A DNA stretch of 61,058 bases from Bacillota bacterium (GCA_009773495.1 WSXW01000009.1:1-61058); one strand, 5' to 3'; shown: positions 8,720-17,342, numbered from the stretch's first letter. Numbers and translations: made by a program. Notes: generated from the letters alone by a model not told the origin.

Positions 8720-8749
8720 ATTATAGAACGTACCAAATGAGCTTGTCAA
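8720..8749 (-). promoter_or_regulatory. consensus sigma-A promoter of the membrane operon
   Basis: On the minus strand a perfect TTGACA (8744-8749) and a perfect TATAAT (8720-8725) are separated by 18 nt. Both hexamers match consensus, which implies strong expression when the palindrome at 8701-8714 is free. Confidence 0.8.
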
Positions 8750-8785
8750 AGTAATTGCGCGAATATTTCCAATAATTATTTCGAC

Positions 8786-8822
8786 ATAAAAAGACACCCT
8801 TCGCCATGGCGAACAGGTGCCC
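8786..8822 (-). terminator. terminator of the TetR gene
   Basis: A hairpin around the perfect core TTCGCCATGGCGAA with flanking CACC/GGTG pairs is followed on the minus strand by TTTTT. It closes the TetR transcript, so the operon downstream depends on its own promoter. Confidence 0.75.
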
Positions 8823-8856
8823 TGATTAAGACGCTCATGCTTTTTGAGTTTTCATC

Positions 8857-9456
8857 CTACTTTTCATTAACTAAACCTCGTATAAATACATCTGCTACTG
8901 CGTTACCGAAGGGGACAATGTCGAAACTGCATTTCTTTATACACCATCTGGCCTCTACACCCGTGGTTACGGTTAAGAGATACTCGGTCAGTTCCGCGAC
9001 AGATAACGGCGATTTAATCTCACCTGAACTCAGCCCTGCTTCGAAGATAGGGTGTAAGAGTTTGTAGAGGTATCTGTTATTATCGAGAAACATTGCGGAT
9101 ATCTCGGGATGATTTATGTCCATGGTCAGAAGCGTCGCAGATAACTCTGGCGTCTCGGAGAGCAATTTGAAGAGATTATTTGTAAAGTATTTTAGTTTGT
9201 CAGCCGCTGTGTTGAGCTTAGCGATCTCTTCATTCAGTGTGGCATACCTTTCGTCCTTGTCCTTGATATGTTCATAAATGAGTAGATCCTTAGAAGGGAA
9301 GTGATTATAGAAAGCGCCCTTAGACGATCGGGCTTTCTTAACGATCTCATCCACAGTTACATGCTTATATCCTTTGTCAGCAAAGAGCTTGAAGGCAACC
9401 TTCAGGATTCTCTGCTTCGTCTTTTGAGCACTGGCTGATTTCTTGTTCATCTGCAT
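8857..9456 (-). CDS. TetR/AcrR family regulator
   Basis: The 199-residue product has a typical TetR helix-turn-helix at about residues 12-58 (ILKVAFKLFADKGY, then VTVDEIVKKA and SKGAFYNHFPSKD) and a variable C-terminal ligand domain. It lies directly upstream of the four-gene membrane operon on the same strand, with a terminator and a palindromic promoter between them, which makes it the likely repressor. No copy of the palindrome is seen before its own gene, so autoregulation is not evident. The ligand is unknown. The start could also be the Met at residue 3. Confidence 0.85.
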   Translation of the reverse strand: MQMNKKSASAQKTKQRILKVAFKLFADKGYKHVTVDEIVKKARSSKGAFYNHFPSKDLLIYEHIKDKDERYATLNEEIAKLNTAADKLKYFTNNLFKLLSETPELSATLLTMDINHPEISAMFLDNNRYLYKLLHPIFEAGLSSGEIKSPLSVAELTEYLLTVTTGVEARWCIKKCSFDIVPFGNAVADVFIRGLVNEK

Positions 9457-9556
9457 TGAGCCCCTCTTTACATAATTTCTCTGAGCACTTAGTCATATTA
9501 TATAAACATAAAACTGTCACTTGGCAAGGCATACAGAAATAAGGAGGCGTATGGTT

Positions 9557-10774
9557 GTGACTAAAATATATCGGGTAGGGTTATTGATTGACGGCCAAGG
9601 GGGTAAGCCCTTGGCTAAAGCCGCCCTATGGGTAGAAAACGGGAGAATCAAAGAAGTAATACCTGCGGGTTCTGATCTGCCCGCAGGTATAGATGTAGTC
9701 GACCTTGCTGAATACACGGTTATACCTGGGCTAATAGACATGCATATGCATGTGGATTATTGGCACAGCCAGCCTAATGTCGCAGAGTTTGCCCAAGGGG
9801 AAGGGTTAGTGGCCTGCCTAGCAGCCCGTAATATCCGCTCAACCCTCGAGAAGGGAGTTACGACACTGCGCGATGTCTCGAGTACCTTTGGGCTGCAAAT
9901 GCGACGTGCCGTTGAGCTCGGCTTTATACCAGGCTCTAGGATATTCTCTGCTGCCAAGGGTATTTGCATGACTGGCGGTCACGGGCATGACACCCAGGGA
10001 GTCGTGCAAGCAGACGGTCCGGAGGAGATTCGTAAGGCTGTGCGCCAGCAAATAAGGGCCGGAGCAGACTTAATCAAGATCTTAACCAGTCACCGCTCCG
10101 AGACCCCCGAGTATCGTCAAGAAGAATTAGACGCCGGTGTTGACGAAGCCCATCGTTTAGGCTATCGCGTAGCCTGTCATGCCGCCATCATGCCAGCCGC
10201 TAAGATGGCAGTGCTAGCGGGCATAGACACCCTCGAGCACGGAACTCACTTAACCGACGAAGTCCGTGAGCTAATGGCGGAGCGCGGCACCTATCTTGTC
10301 CCCACCATGATTGCCTACCATAGCATGGGGCAGGCGGCCCGCAGTGTTATAGCCGATCCACTCAATTCCGGAGACTACCGCCGCACTCAACTGGCTAAAC
10401 ACGCCGATTGGTGGATTAAGACTGATGAAATGCTCGAAAGCCAATTCCGCAAGGCCGTAGCAGCTGGGCTTAAGATAACCACCGGCACAGATATCGTTAT
10501 TCCCGACGTAGAGTTTGCCTCGTTACATACTGAGCTCGAGTTGATGGTTAAGTTTGGCTATAGCGAAATGGACACCATCTGCGCTGCTACCCGCGTAGCC
10601 GCCGAGGCTCTAGGCAAATCAGCCGATCTCGGCACTATCACTAAGGGTAAAATCGCTGACTTTGTAGCAGTTCGGGGCAACCCTTTAGAGAACATCTTTG
10701 CCTTGCGCAACCTTCGCATGGTGGTCAAGGACGGAAGTGTAGAGATACCTGTACCCGTGCCTTACTTTAAGTAG
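9557..10774 (+). CDS. amidohydrolase (prolidase/imidazolonepropionase-like)
   Basis: The product is a COG1228-type metal-dependent hydrolase of about 405 residues. Visible metal ligands are the HMH pair in IDMHMHVDYW, a Lys in ADLIKILTS that is carboxylated in this group, His in ACHAAI and in DTLEHGTHL, and Asp in TTGTDI. The C-terminal beta-sandwich segment ends with KGKIADFVAVRGNPL. Relatives cleave Xaa-Pro dipeptides or cyclic imides. I prefer the GTG at 9557, 9 nt after AAGGAGG; the ATG at 9551 is only 3 nt from it. The gene converges on, and overlaps by 13 bp, the HypD-like gene. A proline-related substrate would fit that neighbour, but this is inference. Confidence 0.8.
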   Translation: MTKIYRVGLLIDGQGGKPLAKAALWVENGRIKEVIPAGSDLPAGIDVVDLAEYTVIPGLIDMHMHVDYWHSQPNVAEFAQGEGLVACLAARNIRSTLEKGVTTLRDVSSTFGLQMRRAVELGFIPGSRIFSAAKGICMTGGHGHDTQGVVQADGPEEIRKAVRQQIRAGADLIKILTSHRSETPEYRQEELDAGVDEAHRLGYRVACHAAIMPAAKMAVLAGIDTLEHGTHLTDEVRELMAERGTYLVPTMIAYHSMGQAARSVIADPLNSGDYRRTQLAKHADWWIKTDEMLESQFRKAVAAGLKITTGTDIVIPDVEFASLHTELELMVKFGYSEMDTICAATRVAAEALGKSADLGTITKGKIADFVAVRGNPLENIFALRNLRMVVKDGSVEIPVPVPYFK

Positions 10775-13155
10775 GAGTAAGAGCGATGCTCCGTACGCGC
10801 AATAATCTCGTCTTGCAGCCCCTTGTTGAGGTTATTGAAATAGTCGCTATAACCTGCGACCCGCACAATCAAGTTCTTATAGTTCTCAGGATGCTGCTGC
10901 GCCTCGCGCAAAGTCTCAATGTCGATCACGTTAAACTGAATGTGGTGACCGTCAAGCTTAAAGTAGGACCGTATCAGTTGTGTTAGCTTGTCTAGCCCAT
11001 CCTCACCTGCCAATACATCGGGGGAGAATTTCTGGTTAAGCAAGGTGCCCCCGGTACGCAGGTGGTCCATCTTCGATGCTGATTTTATAACCGCGGTAGG
11101 CCCTAATCTATCCGTCCCCTGCACGGGGGAAATACCCTCAGAGAGAGGTAAACCAGCCTTGCGGCCGTCCGCCGTGGCACCGACGACCGAGCCAAAGTAT
11201 ACGTGGCAAGTCGTTGGCAGCATATTAATACGATAGGTTGCCCCACGCGGGGTAGTTCGGCCATTGACCTCATCATGGAAGGCATTGAATACCGTGACCA
11301 TAATATCATCGGCAAAGTCTAAGTCGTTGCCGTAGCGAGGCGTCTTGTTGTGGAGCATTAACCTCACATGCTCCTGCTCCACAAAATCGCCCTCTAGTGT
11401 TCCCAACAACTCCGCCATAGTAAGGGTCTTCTCCTCGAATACATGGTACTTAATAGCCGAAAGCATATCTGTAATGGATCCAATGCCTACACCCTGTATA
11501 TAGCTGGTATTATACCTCGCGCCTCCGGCATTGTAATCCTTGGCATTCTTGAGGCAGTCGTCAATCACTAGCGAGAGGAAGGGCGCAGGCATGTATTTAG
11601 CATAAAGTTTCTCAATAATATTATTGCCCTTGATCTTAATGTCGAGGAAATAGCGCAGCTGTGCCCTAAAAGCAAGGAGTACTTCTTCCAGCGATGAAAA
11701 TCTAGTTGCCTCACCTGTGGTCAGGCCAATCTGCTTGCCCGTGCGCGGGTCGATACCATTGTTGAGGGTAATCTCTAGTACTTTGACTAAGTTAAAATAG
11801 CCGGTGAGGATGTAGGCCTCCTTGCCAAACGCCCCTGTCTCCACGCACCCGCTAGTCCCCCCACAGCGCGCATCTTCGATAGATTTGCCTTGGCGCAGTA
11901 GTTCTTTGACCACCGCATCGGCGTTAAACACCGACGGCTGGCCCCATCCTTGGCGTATTACTTCCCCGGCCTTGCGGATAAAGTGGTCGGGGTTTTTTCT
12001 ACTTACCTGAATATTGGAGCTAGGCTGGAGCAGGCGCATCTCGCCAATGACTTCAAGCAACAGATAAGATACCTCATTAATGCCATCCGAACCGTCTGGC
12101 TTGAGCCCACCCACATTAATATTGGCAAAATCTGTATAGGTACCGCTTTCCTGCAGGGTGATCCCTACTTTAGGCGGCGCGGGTTGGTTGTTAAATTTCA
12201 CCCAGAAACATTCTAGCAATTCCTTGGCACTGTTGCGGGTTAGCGTGCCGGTGGTAACCCCCTTCTGGTAAAAGGGGAAAAGATGCTGATCCAGCCTGCC
12301 AGGGTTAAAGGCATCCCAGGTATTTAACTCTGTAATAACACCAAGATGCACAAACCAGTAGGCCTGTAACGCCTCCCCAAAGGTCTGGGGGGCATGGGCG
12401 GGTACGTGGGAGCAAACAGCAGCAATTTGCTGTAGTTCGGCCTGCCGCACGGGGTTGCTCTCTATTTTAGCTAGCTCTAGTGCTTTTTCAGCATGGCGCT
12501 CTGCATAGCGTATAATAGCCCGAGCGCAAATAGCCATAGCCTTAAGCTGCTCGGCCTTATCTGTTGCTTCGGCATCTTTTAAGTAGTCTAAGGCGGTCAG
12601 TGCTACTTCGATTTCCTGTACCAGGTCAAGGAATCCTCGCCCGTAGATCTTGTCATCAGCCACCGTGTGCCCAGGGGCTCGCTGTTCCATAAACTCTGTG
12701 AATATACCTGCAGCATAACAGTCCTGCCAAGACTCATCCATGAGATTAAAGAGCAGGTCACGTATTGACCGTCCCTGCCAGTAGGGGATGATCTTCTCCC
12801 TCTGCAGCTGTGTGGCCTCTGCGCTGACCTTAAATGAGATCTTGTCCCTATCGTTCATAATCTGCATATCATCCAAGGTATGGCAGCACAGCTCGGGGTA
12901 GGTAGGCGCTACTTGGGGCTCTTCGCCTCGTTCGCCTACAATCAGCTCTCCCGGATTAATGCAAATAGTCTTGTTCTCCAAAATGTACTTAAAAGCTAGG
13001 GCCCGCATCACCGGGATCGATACTTTGCCCGCATATTGCGCGTAAGCCTCCGTCATGAGTAGTGCTCTTTCTAGACTTATTCTTGGTACAGCCGACTCGC
13101 TTTGTTCCCGCAGGGTTCTAACCCTGTCGTTCATTCCGCGTAAGGTTTCACCCAT
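10762..13155 (-). CDS. hypD: glycyl radical enzyme, probable trans-4-hydroxyproline dehydratase
   Basis: The 797-residue product is a full-length glycyl radical enzyme of the PFL2/glycerol dehydratase branch. The thiyl site is in GTSGCVETGAFGKEAY (Cys about 437, Glu about 439) and the radical glycine is in RVAGYSDYF (about residue 768). The text around GCVETG is what I recall for HypD, which dehydrates hydroxyproline to pyrroline-5-carboxylate; choline lyase and pyruvate formate-lyase differ there. Substrate is therefore a strong guess, not a proof. No proC gene is adjacent. The ATG at 13155 has a G-rich ribosome site 6 nt upstream. The activase gene ends 6 nt before it on the same strand, so they form one operon. 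Confidence 0.8.
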   Translation of the reverse strand: MGETLRGMNDRVRTLREQSESAVPRISLERALLMTEAYAQYAGKVSIPVMRALAFKYILENKTICINPGELIVGERGEEPQVAPTYPELCCHTLDDMQIMNDRDKISFKVSAEATQLQREKIIPYWQGRSIRDLLFNLMDESWQDCYAAGIFTEFMEQRAPGHTVADDKIYGRGFLDLVQEIEVALTALDYLKDAEATDKAEQLKAMAICARAIIRYAERHAEKALELAKIESNPVRQAELQQIAAVCSHVPAHAPQTFGEALQAYWFVHLGVITELNTWDAFNPGRLDQHLFPFYQKGVTTGTLTRNSAKELLECFWVKFNNQPAPPKVGITLQESGTYTDFANINVGGLKPDGSDGINEVSYLLLEVIGEMRLLQPSSNIQVSRKNPDHFIRKAGEVIRQGWGQPSVFNADAVVKELLRQGKSIEDARCGGTSGCVETGAFGKEAYILTGYFNLVKVLEITLNNGIDPRTGKQIGLTTGEATRFSSLEEVLLAFRAQLRYFLDIKIKGNNIIEKLYAKYMPAPFLSLVIDDCLKNAKDYNAGGARYNTSYIQGVGIGSITDMLSAIKYHVFEEKTLTMAELLGTLEGDFVEQEHVRLMLHNKTPRYGNDLDFADDIMVTVFNAFHDEVNGRTTPRGATYRINMLPTTCHVYFGSVVGATADGRKAGLPLSEGISPVQGTDRLGPTAVIKSASKMDHLRTGGTLLNQKFSPDVLAGEDGLDKLTQLIRSYFKLDGHHIQFNVIDIETLREAQQHPENYKNLIVRVAGYSDYFNNLNKGLQDEIIARTEHRSYSYLK

Positions 13156-13161
13156 CAAAAT

Positions 13162-14064
13162 TCACCCCCCTATTTTCACCTTTAACCCCAGAGTTCGTAA
13201 CTCTGCTGCAATTTGTTCCATGCGTAGAGGAGACGGTGCCACTAACTCAGGCAGGCGATACACCTCTCCTACACGGGTATATTTATCTGCCCCTATGCCA
13301 TGGTAGGGCAGGAGATGCACCTGCGAAATACCTAAGTCTACCGCCAGACGACCAGTCATCAACAGGTTCTCTAGGTCATCGTTTAACCCTGGAATAATCG
13401 GCAGGCGCAAGATTATACCGTGGTGAATACGCGATAAACATTTAAGATTTTCTAAAATCAACTCATTGGACACGCCCGTAAACTCATGGTGCTTACTACT
13501 ATCCATATGTTTAATGTCGTAAAGAAACACATCTGTCAGTTCACTGACCTTAGCCATAGCCTGCCACTGTGCATGCCCACAGGTATCCACCGTCGTATGA
13601 ATGCCGCGCTGGCGACAGCCTTGGAGCAGCGCACATAAGAACTCTGGTTGTATCAGAGGCTCCCCGCCCGAGACGGTGACGCCGCCACCTGACTCATCGT
13701 AAAAAACTCGGTCCTTCTCAATCTCTGCCAGCACCTCCACCACGGTCATTTCTCTACCCACCAGTTCTAAGGCCTCAGCGGGGCATCGCTTAGAGCAGCG
13801 GCCACAGACAACGCAACGATTGCTGTCGAGAGTAGGGATGCCCTTGTCAAAACTTATAGCTCCTTGGAGACACGCTTTCGCACACAGCCCGCATCTCAAG
13901 CATTTTGCAGTATCATAAACCACGGCGGGTTCAGCCTGCTTGCTTTCAGGGTTATGGCACCACAAGCATGAGAGGGGACAACCCTTGAGAAATACGGTAG
14001 TCCGTATACCTGGACCGTCGTGGGTGGAAAACCTCTGTATGTCAAACACAATACCGCTAGTCAA
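13162..14064 (-). CDS. glycyl radical enzyme activating protein (radical SAM)
   Basis: The product, about 300 residues, carries the radical SAM motif CPLSCLWC (Cys29, 33, 36 from the chosen start) and two inserted ferredoxin-type clusters, CLRCGLCAKAC and CVVCGRCSKRC, as is usual for activases of the larger glycyl radical enzymes. It transfers the radical to the glycine of the downstream HypD-like enzyme. I place the start at TTG 14064 because the family begins with a short lead before VFDIQRFSTHDGPG and GAGGGGTGAG lies just upstream; an ATG at 14118 would add 18 residues without a ribosome site. Confidence 0.9.
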   Translation of the reverse strand: MTSGIVFDIQRFSTHDGPGIRTTVFLKGCPLSCLWCHNPESKQAEPAVVYDTAKCLRCGLCAKACLQGAISFDKGIPTLDSNRCVVCGRCSKRCPAEALELVGREMTVVEVLAEIEKDRVFYDESGGGVTVSGGEPLIQPEFLCALLQGCRQRGIHTTVDTCGHAQWQAMAKVSELTDVFLYDIKHMDSSKHHEFTGVSNELILENLKCLSRIHHGIILRLPIIPGLNDDLENLLMTGRLAVDLGISQVHLLPYHGIGADKYTRVGEVYRLPELVAPSPLRMEQIAAELRTLGLKVKIGG

Positions 14065-14264
14065 AGCCTCACCCCTCGCATTCTGTAATTGGTGCACAGG
14101 GTAAACGAACCCGATCACTAGGTAAATACGTTGCTTAAGGCGAATGTAACGGCATACTTGATTTAACTGATGACGCTAATCAACCTGATTCCTAAGGTTT
14201 TGTTATGTTCTTAAGTCAGGAAAATCAGGTCCATCAGGTAAATACGTGTTATGATACTCCATCA

Positions 14265-14505
14265 TTCCCATGCAGAATACAAAGTACCATCAGTACCACT
14301 ACGATAAAGTAGGCCACGCATCGGGCTATTTGTGCACGAGGTACCCTTTATGAGTCCTAAAACACTCGACATCCTCGAAGAAAATAATGTTATCACTGCA
14401 GAACCCGGCATGTACATCCCTGGCTGGGGTGGCGTCCGTATCAAAGACATGGTGTTAGTAACGAAAGACGGCGTTGAGTGCTCAATAAGATCTGTAGGGA
14501 TTTAA
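14265..14505 (+). pseudogene. C-terminal remnant of an M24 aminopeptidase P-like gene
   Basis: Only about the last 75 codons remain. After one single-base gap they read YDKVGH, then IGLFVHEVPF, then VITAEPGMYIPGWGGVRI and KDMVLVTKDG, the metal-binding end of Xaa-Pro peptidases (His, Glu, Glu). The frame break lies near 14318, where one base is missing between the GH block and IGLFVHE. Nothing upstream matches the rest of the enzyme. It stands between the glycyl radical operon and the selenoprotein operon, on the opposite strand. Confidence 0.75.
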
Positions 14506-14514
14506 TCGTTCTAT

Positions 14515-14557
14515 AAAAGTTGAGGACCTCATGGGTAAATCCCTTGGGGCCCTCAAC
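14515..14557 (-). terminator. terminator of the selenoprotein operon
   Basis: GTTGAGG and CCTCAAC arms with a long loop are followed on the minus strand by TTTTAT. It lies just after the stop codon of the AhpD-like gene. Confidence 0.65.
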
Positions 14558-14564
14558 TTAGAAG

Positions 14565-15101
14565 CTATGACTCCAGTTGCACACCCAGTCCGTCAGCTAT
14601 TCGGTTTACATAGTTAAAATAGGCCGCAATCTGGTTGATGTCAAAAATGTCCCGATCTGAGAAACCTGCCTTACGGAGTGCCCCAATATCTCGTTCCTTG
14701 ATGCTGGCAGGTTCCGTGGTAAGCTTCTCTGCATAATACAGCATCACCTTTTCGCTAGGCGTTATGGTTGCACTGCGATAGTCTTTTGCCACAGCGAGCA
14801 TCAGGTCACTGTCACCACTGACCGTACGGAGCGCCGCTCCGTGATGTTCAGTTCAGTAGTGGCAAGCATTAGTGGCCGACACGACGACAGCAATCATCTC
14901 ACGTTGGGCACGGTTTAACCCTGACTCGCCAAACATAATGGTGCGATAAAGCTGTAGATGAGCTTCCAGGGCATCCGGATGCAGACTATGTACCTTGAGA
15001 ATGTTGGCGACCTGTCTGTGTTGTCCCCCACCAAGCTGTTGATACAACTCCGCCAGCTTGCCTGTTGCTTCGCTTTCATCTATCTGTTTAATCCATGGCA
15101 T
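14565..15101 (-). CDS. AhpD-like selenoprotein with CxxU motif (in-frame TGA)
   Basis: Read through an in-frame TGA at 14853-14855, the gene encodes 178 residues of the AhpD/peroxidase-related family: MPWIKQIDE start, LNRAQREMIAVVVSA, then NACHY-U-TEHHGAAL and a C-terminal half ending FNYVNRIADGLG. Relatives have CxxC at this spot (usually CHYC), so TGA replaces the second Cys and gives Cys80-x-x-Sec83. No other frame break is present on either side, and a hairpin follows the TGA at the distance expected for a bacterial SECIS. The start at 15101 follows a modest ribosome site. The gene begins 15 nt after the stop of the UxxC protein. Known AhpD-like selenoproteins are thiol-dependent peroxidases or reductases; the substrate here is not known. 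Confidence 0.8.
14826..14842 (-). promoter_or_regulatory. bacterial SECIS-like hairpin of the AhpD-like gene
   Basis: The transcript reads ACGGAGCGGCGCTCCGT: a perfect 7-bp stem with loop GGC, starting 10 nt after the TGA, so the loop begins 17 nt from it. A G at the start of a small apical loop 16-37 nt from UGA is the usual bacterial SECIS rule. Confidence 0.65.
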
Positions 15102-15116
15102 CAGTATCACTCGCCT

Positions 15117-15848
15117 TTACTGTGGCTTTGGGCTGTAAGTTTCGTCTGACTGTAGCATCGTTCCTGGGGCTTTGGCCGAAACCACTAGGTCGAGCGCTTC
15201 CTGTAGGACCCGCAACTGCTGATCTATGTCATTAGGCGCACCTACTGTGCAGCCAAAGGGCACCTTAAGGTTCAGTGCCCGCGGAATGCCAATGATGCTC
15301 ACGATCTCTGGAATAAGGTTAAGGGTAATGGTCGGAATGCCTGCGTTTTCTATCTCCCGGGCAACCAGTCCACCGGACTGCTGACAAATCGGTCAGACAG
15401 GGACAATAAGGGCAATGTCAACTCCCTGCGCTAGCATAGAAGTAGCGATGGTCTTACCGGTCTGAAACAACTTATCAGGGTTGGGAATGTAGCCGGAGAT
15501 GCTATAATTAATCTCCGCAACTCCTCCGATATAAAACTCCTCAACTAATGTCTGCAGCCGCTCTATAGGATAGATGACATTCATGTCTTGCGCTGAAAAT
15601 GCCTTGTTAAAGTGCTCGTGGGCAATCTTCAAATCCTGTAGGGGGACGTCGTAGGATATCTCTCGATGCGACTCGTCGACGTCAGCGGAGCCGATAATAT
15701 TAAAGGGCTCATCGCTCGGTGCATATACCCCCCCGGTAGAAACGAGCGCAATCTTACAATCGGCCAGGTCCTTGGTCAGTTTGGCGAAGGGAATAGCATT
15801 GCTTCTTACCCAAGGGAATCTCGCTATGAACTGCTCTAGTTTTGACAT
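15117..15848 (-). CDS. PrdB/GrdB-family selenoprotein with UxxC motif (in-frame TGA)
   Basis: Read through the TGA at 15393-15395, the gene encodes 243 residues with Sec at 152, in the text ALIVPV-U-PICQQSGGLV followed by AREIENAGIPTI. This is the layout of selenoprotein B of the glycine/sarcosine/betaine/D-proline reductase family; PrdB is about 240 residues with a UxxC at the same place. The first half (ALVSTGGVYAPSDEPFNI) and the GIPRAL block in the second half also fit. True PrdB has UGTC, so this is a relative and not clearly D-proline reductase, and prdA is absent. The ATG at 15848 has AAAGGA 8 nt upstream. A SECIS-like hairpin follows the TGA. Confidence 0.82.
15366..15380 (-). promoter_or_regulatory. 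bacterial SECIS-like hairpin of the UxxC gene
   Basis: The transcript reads CAGTCCGGTGGACTG: a perfect 6-bp stem with loop GGU. It starts 12 nt after the TGA, so the loop begins 18 nt away. GGU is also found in the loop of the classic fdhF SECIS. Confidence 0.7.
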
Positions 15849-15932
15849 TTTCCGCATCCTTTCAAACTATTAAGTTTATGTGCCACTACTCTACAAAGTT
15901 AAGTGTACACTACTTTTGTAAAAGCAAAAAGG

Positions 15933-15974
15933 GCGTGTCGCAAAACGTTTATTCGTAAACGTAGAGTGGCACGC
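15933..15974 (-). terminator. terminator downstream of the chromate transporter
   Basis: A long imperfect stem (GCGTG/CACGC outer, AAACGTTT/AAACGT inner) is followed by a T-rich tract on the minus strand (CTTTTTGCTTTT); the plus strand also has TTTTT. It separates the chromate transporter from the selenoprotein operon. Confidence 0.65.
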
Positions 15975-16063
15975 TCATTTTTGTTCGGATCAGGGAAAGA
16001 ACCACACCTTTGCAGAAACATTTACTGATTAGGAGGTTGTTATCTTGCTTGTGCCTCTTGTTG

Positions 16064-16588
16064 CTATCGCATCAGCAACGCTCCGAAGGTCAGCGTACTC
16101 ACCACAACAAGGCCCGGATGGACATTAAAGTACTTCATAGCCACAAAGGTTACTCCGGCGATAATATAATGTGAAAACCCCTTAAATGTCGCAGGAAACA
16201 TATCCAGGATCAACATCCCCAGCAAGACTACTACTAAGGGCTTTACGGCACTAACCATGCCCTTTACATATACATTGCCTTTAAAGACGTCTACAAACTT
16301 GTATAGAACTATCATGGCAATAAACGTAGGGCCAACCATTCCTACTAGAGCCAAAATTGCGCCAAACAATCCTGCGACCTTGTACCCTATATACCCAGCC
16401 ATTTTGGTTGCGATAGGACCAGGCAAGGCATTACCCAATGCCAGAACTTCAGCGAACTCCTCTAGAGTCATCCACCCGTAGTTATTGACGGCTTCAATTT
16501 GTACCAAGGGTATAGATGAAGGTCCTCCGCCGTAGCCAAGAATCCCGACCCGAATAAATGCAATTAGTATCTGCCAATATACCAGCAC
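16064..16588 (-). CDS. chrA: chromate transporter, single-domain (ChrA half)
   Basis: The 174-residue membrane protein has the ChrA family text GYGGGPSSIPL near the N-terminus and the conserved LGNALPGPIATKMAGYIGY block. It is a short-chain type; such proteins normally work as pairs encoded side by side, but no second half is found here. The neighbours are a terminator on one side and IS21 debris on the other, so the partner may have been lost to the insertion. Starts at GTG 16588 with CGGAGG 6 nt upstream. Substrate could be chromate or another anion. Confidence 0.85.
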   Translation of the reverse strand: MLVYWQILIAFIRVGILGYGGGPSSIPLVQIEAVNNYGWMTLEEFAEVLALGNALPGPIATKMAGYIGYKVAGLFGAILALVGMVGPTFIAMIVLYKFVDVFKGNVYVKGMVSAVKPLVVVLLGMLILDMFPATFKGFSHYIIAGVTFVAMKYFNVHPGLVVVSTLTFGALLMR

Positions 16589-16599
16589 AATAATCCTCC

Positions 16600-16881
16600 G
16601 CTCTCTGTGAAATCAGAACAAGTATAACATAGCGGTTATTATACACACAGAGCGCCCGTGCGGTACGGCGGTACTTGCGCTTTCTCCTCTGGTCTTCTTT
16701 CATCAAATAGTGCCCTGCGTTTTCGTCTCTGTCGCGGGCGTTCCTGTACCTGATTCTCACTGTCGGCATACTTCCTCACGGTGCGCCAATCTAAATCTGT
16801 TCTCTGGGCTATTTCGCTAATGTTAAGCCCTTCATCATCTCTTAGGTGTTTGATATACTCAATTTGAGCCACCTTTAGCAT
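16600..16881 (-). pseudogene. IS21-family transposase (istA) remnant
   Basis: The first 45 residues (MLKVAQIEYIKHLRDDEG, NISEIAQRTDLDWRTVRKY) are the helix-turn-helix start of IstA proteins. After about residue 60 the frame changes: a second frame reads RKRKYRRTARALC, matching the later IstA block, so the gene is shifted and cut short near 16600. No IstB partner is present. Confidence 0.8.
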
Positions 16882-16924
16882 CCTCTCTCTACCTCCTGAG
16901 TTTCAGACCTCAAGAGGGTATTGT

Positions 16925-17311
16925 TCAGGACGCTAGTAGGTGGCTCCTTCTTTTGGTGCTACCACTCTGCATTCTTAACTGCCACACTCTGTACTTTCAT
17001 TTTGTCAGACACAATTTCGTTGGCGATAAATATATCCGCAATTCCGTTGTCAGCCATGGCTTTTGCTTCTCCAACTTTAGCTACTGTAATCCCACACGCA
17101 CCTTCCTAGCCTGCAACTGGGCCAGTTCCGGCATCTTGTGGGTCTTAGTATGAGGCCTCAGTCTAACCCCAAAACGATTAGCCTTGTCCTGCATAGCCCG
17201 TACATTCACAAAACTTGCCCTATGCAGAAAACTGACCAGCAGTGCTCTATGCAAACCCAAATTCGAAGGTCTGAACTGTGGTACAAGTGGGCCGGTTCCA
17301 AAAGGGTTCAC
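16925..17311 (-). pseudogene. D-threonine aldolase/D-serine dehydratase-like remnant
   Basis: One frame gives NRFGVRLRPHTKTHKMPELA, which holds the PLP lysine of the alanine-racemase-fold D-threonine aldolases. After a frameshift near 17100 a second frame reads ACGITVAKVGEAKAMADNG and IADIFIANEIVSD, the next part of the same family. The rest is missing; the sequence ends at the IS21 remnant, which probably caused the truncation. Confidence 0.75.
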
Positions 17312-17342
17312 CTGCGACGAGAGGCGGCAAGCAACAAGTTAT

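Noticed and set aside
14565..15848. Four short ORFs as broken genes
   Set aside because: The breaks are single TGA codons at known Sec/Cys sites, with no frameshift and with SECIS-like hairpins, so selenocysteine explains them better than decay.
15117..15848. Calling the UxxC protein D-proline reductase PrdB
   Set aside because: The Sec motif differs (UPIC instead of UGTC) and the essential prdA partner is absent.
16043..16132. Plus-strand mini-ORF with AGGAGG and TTG, antisense to the end of chrA
   Set aside because: It lies wholly within the coding and 3' region of chrA and its peptide is not convincing; the G-rich word is likely chance.
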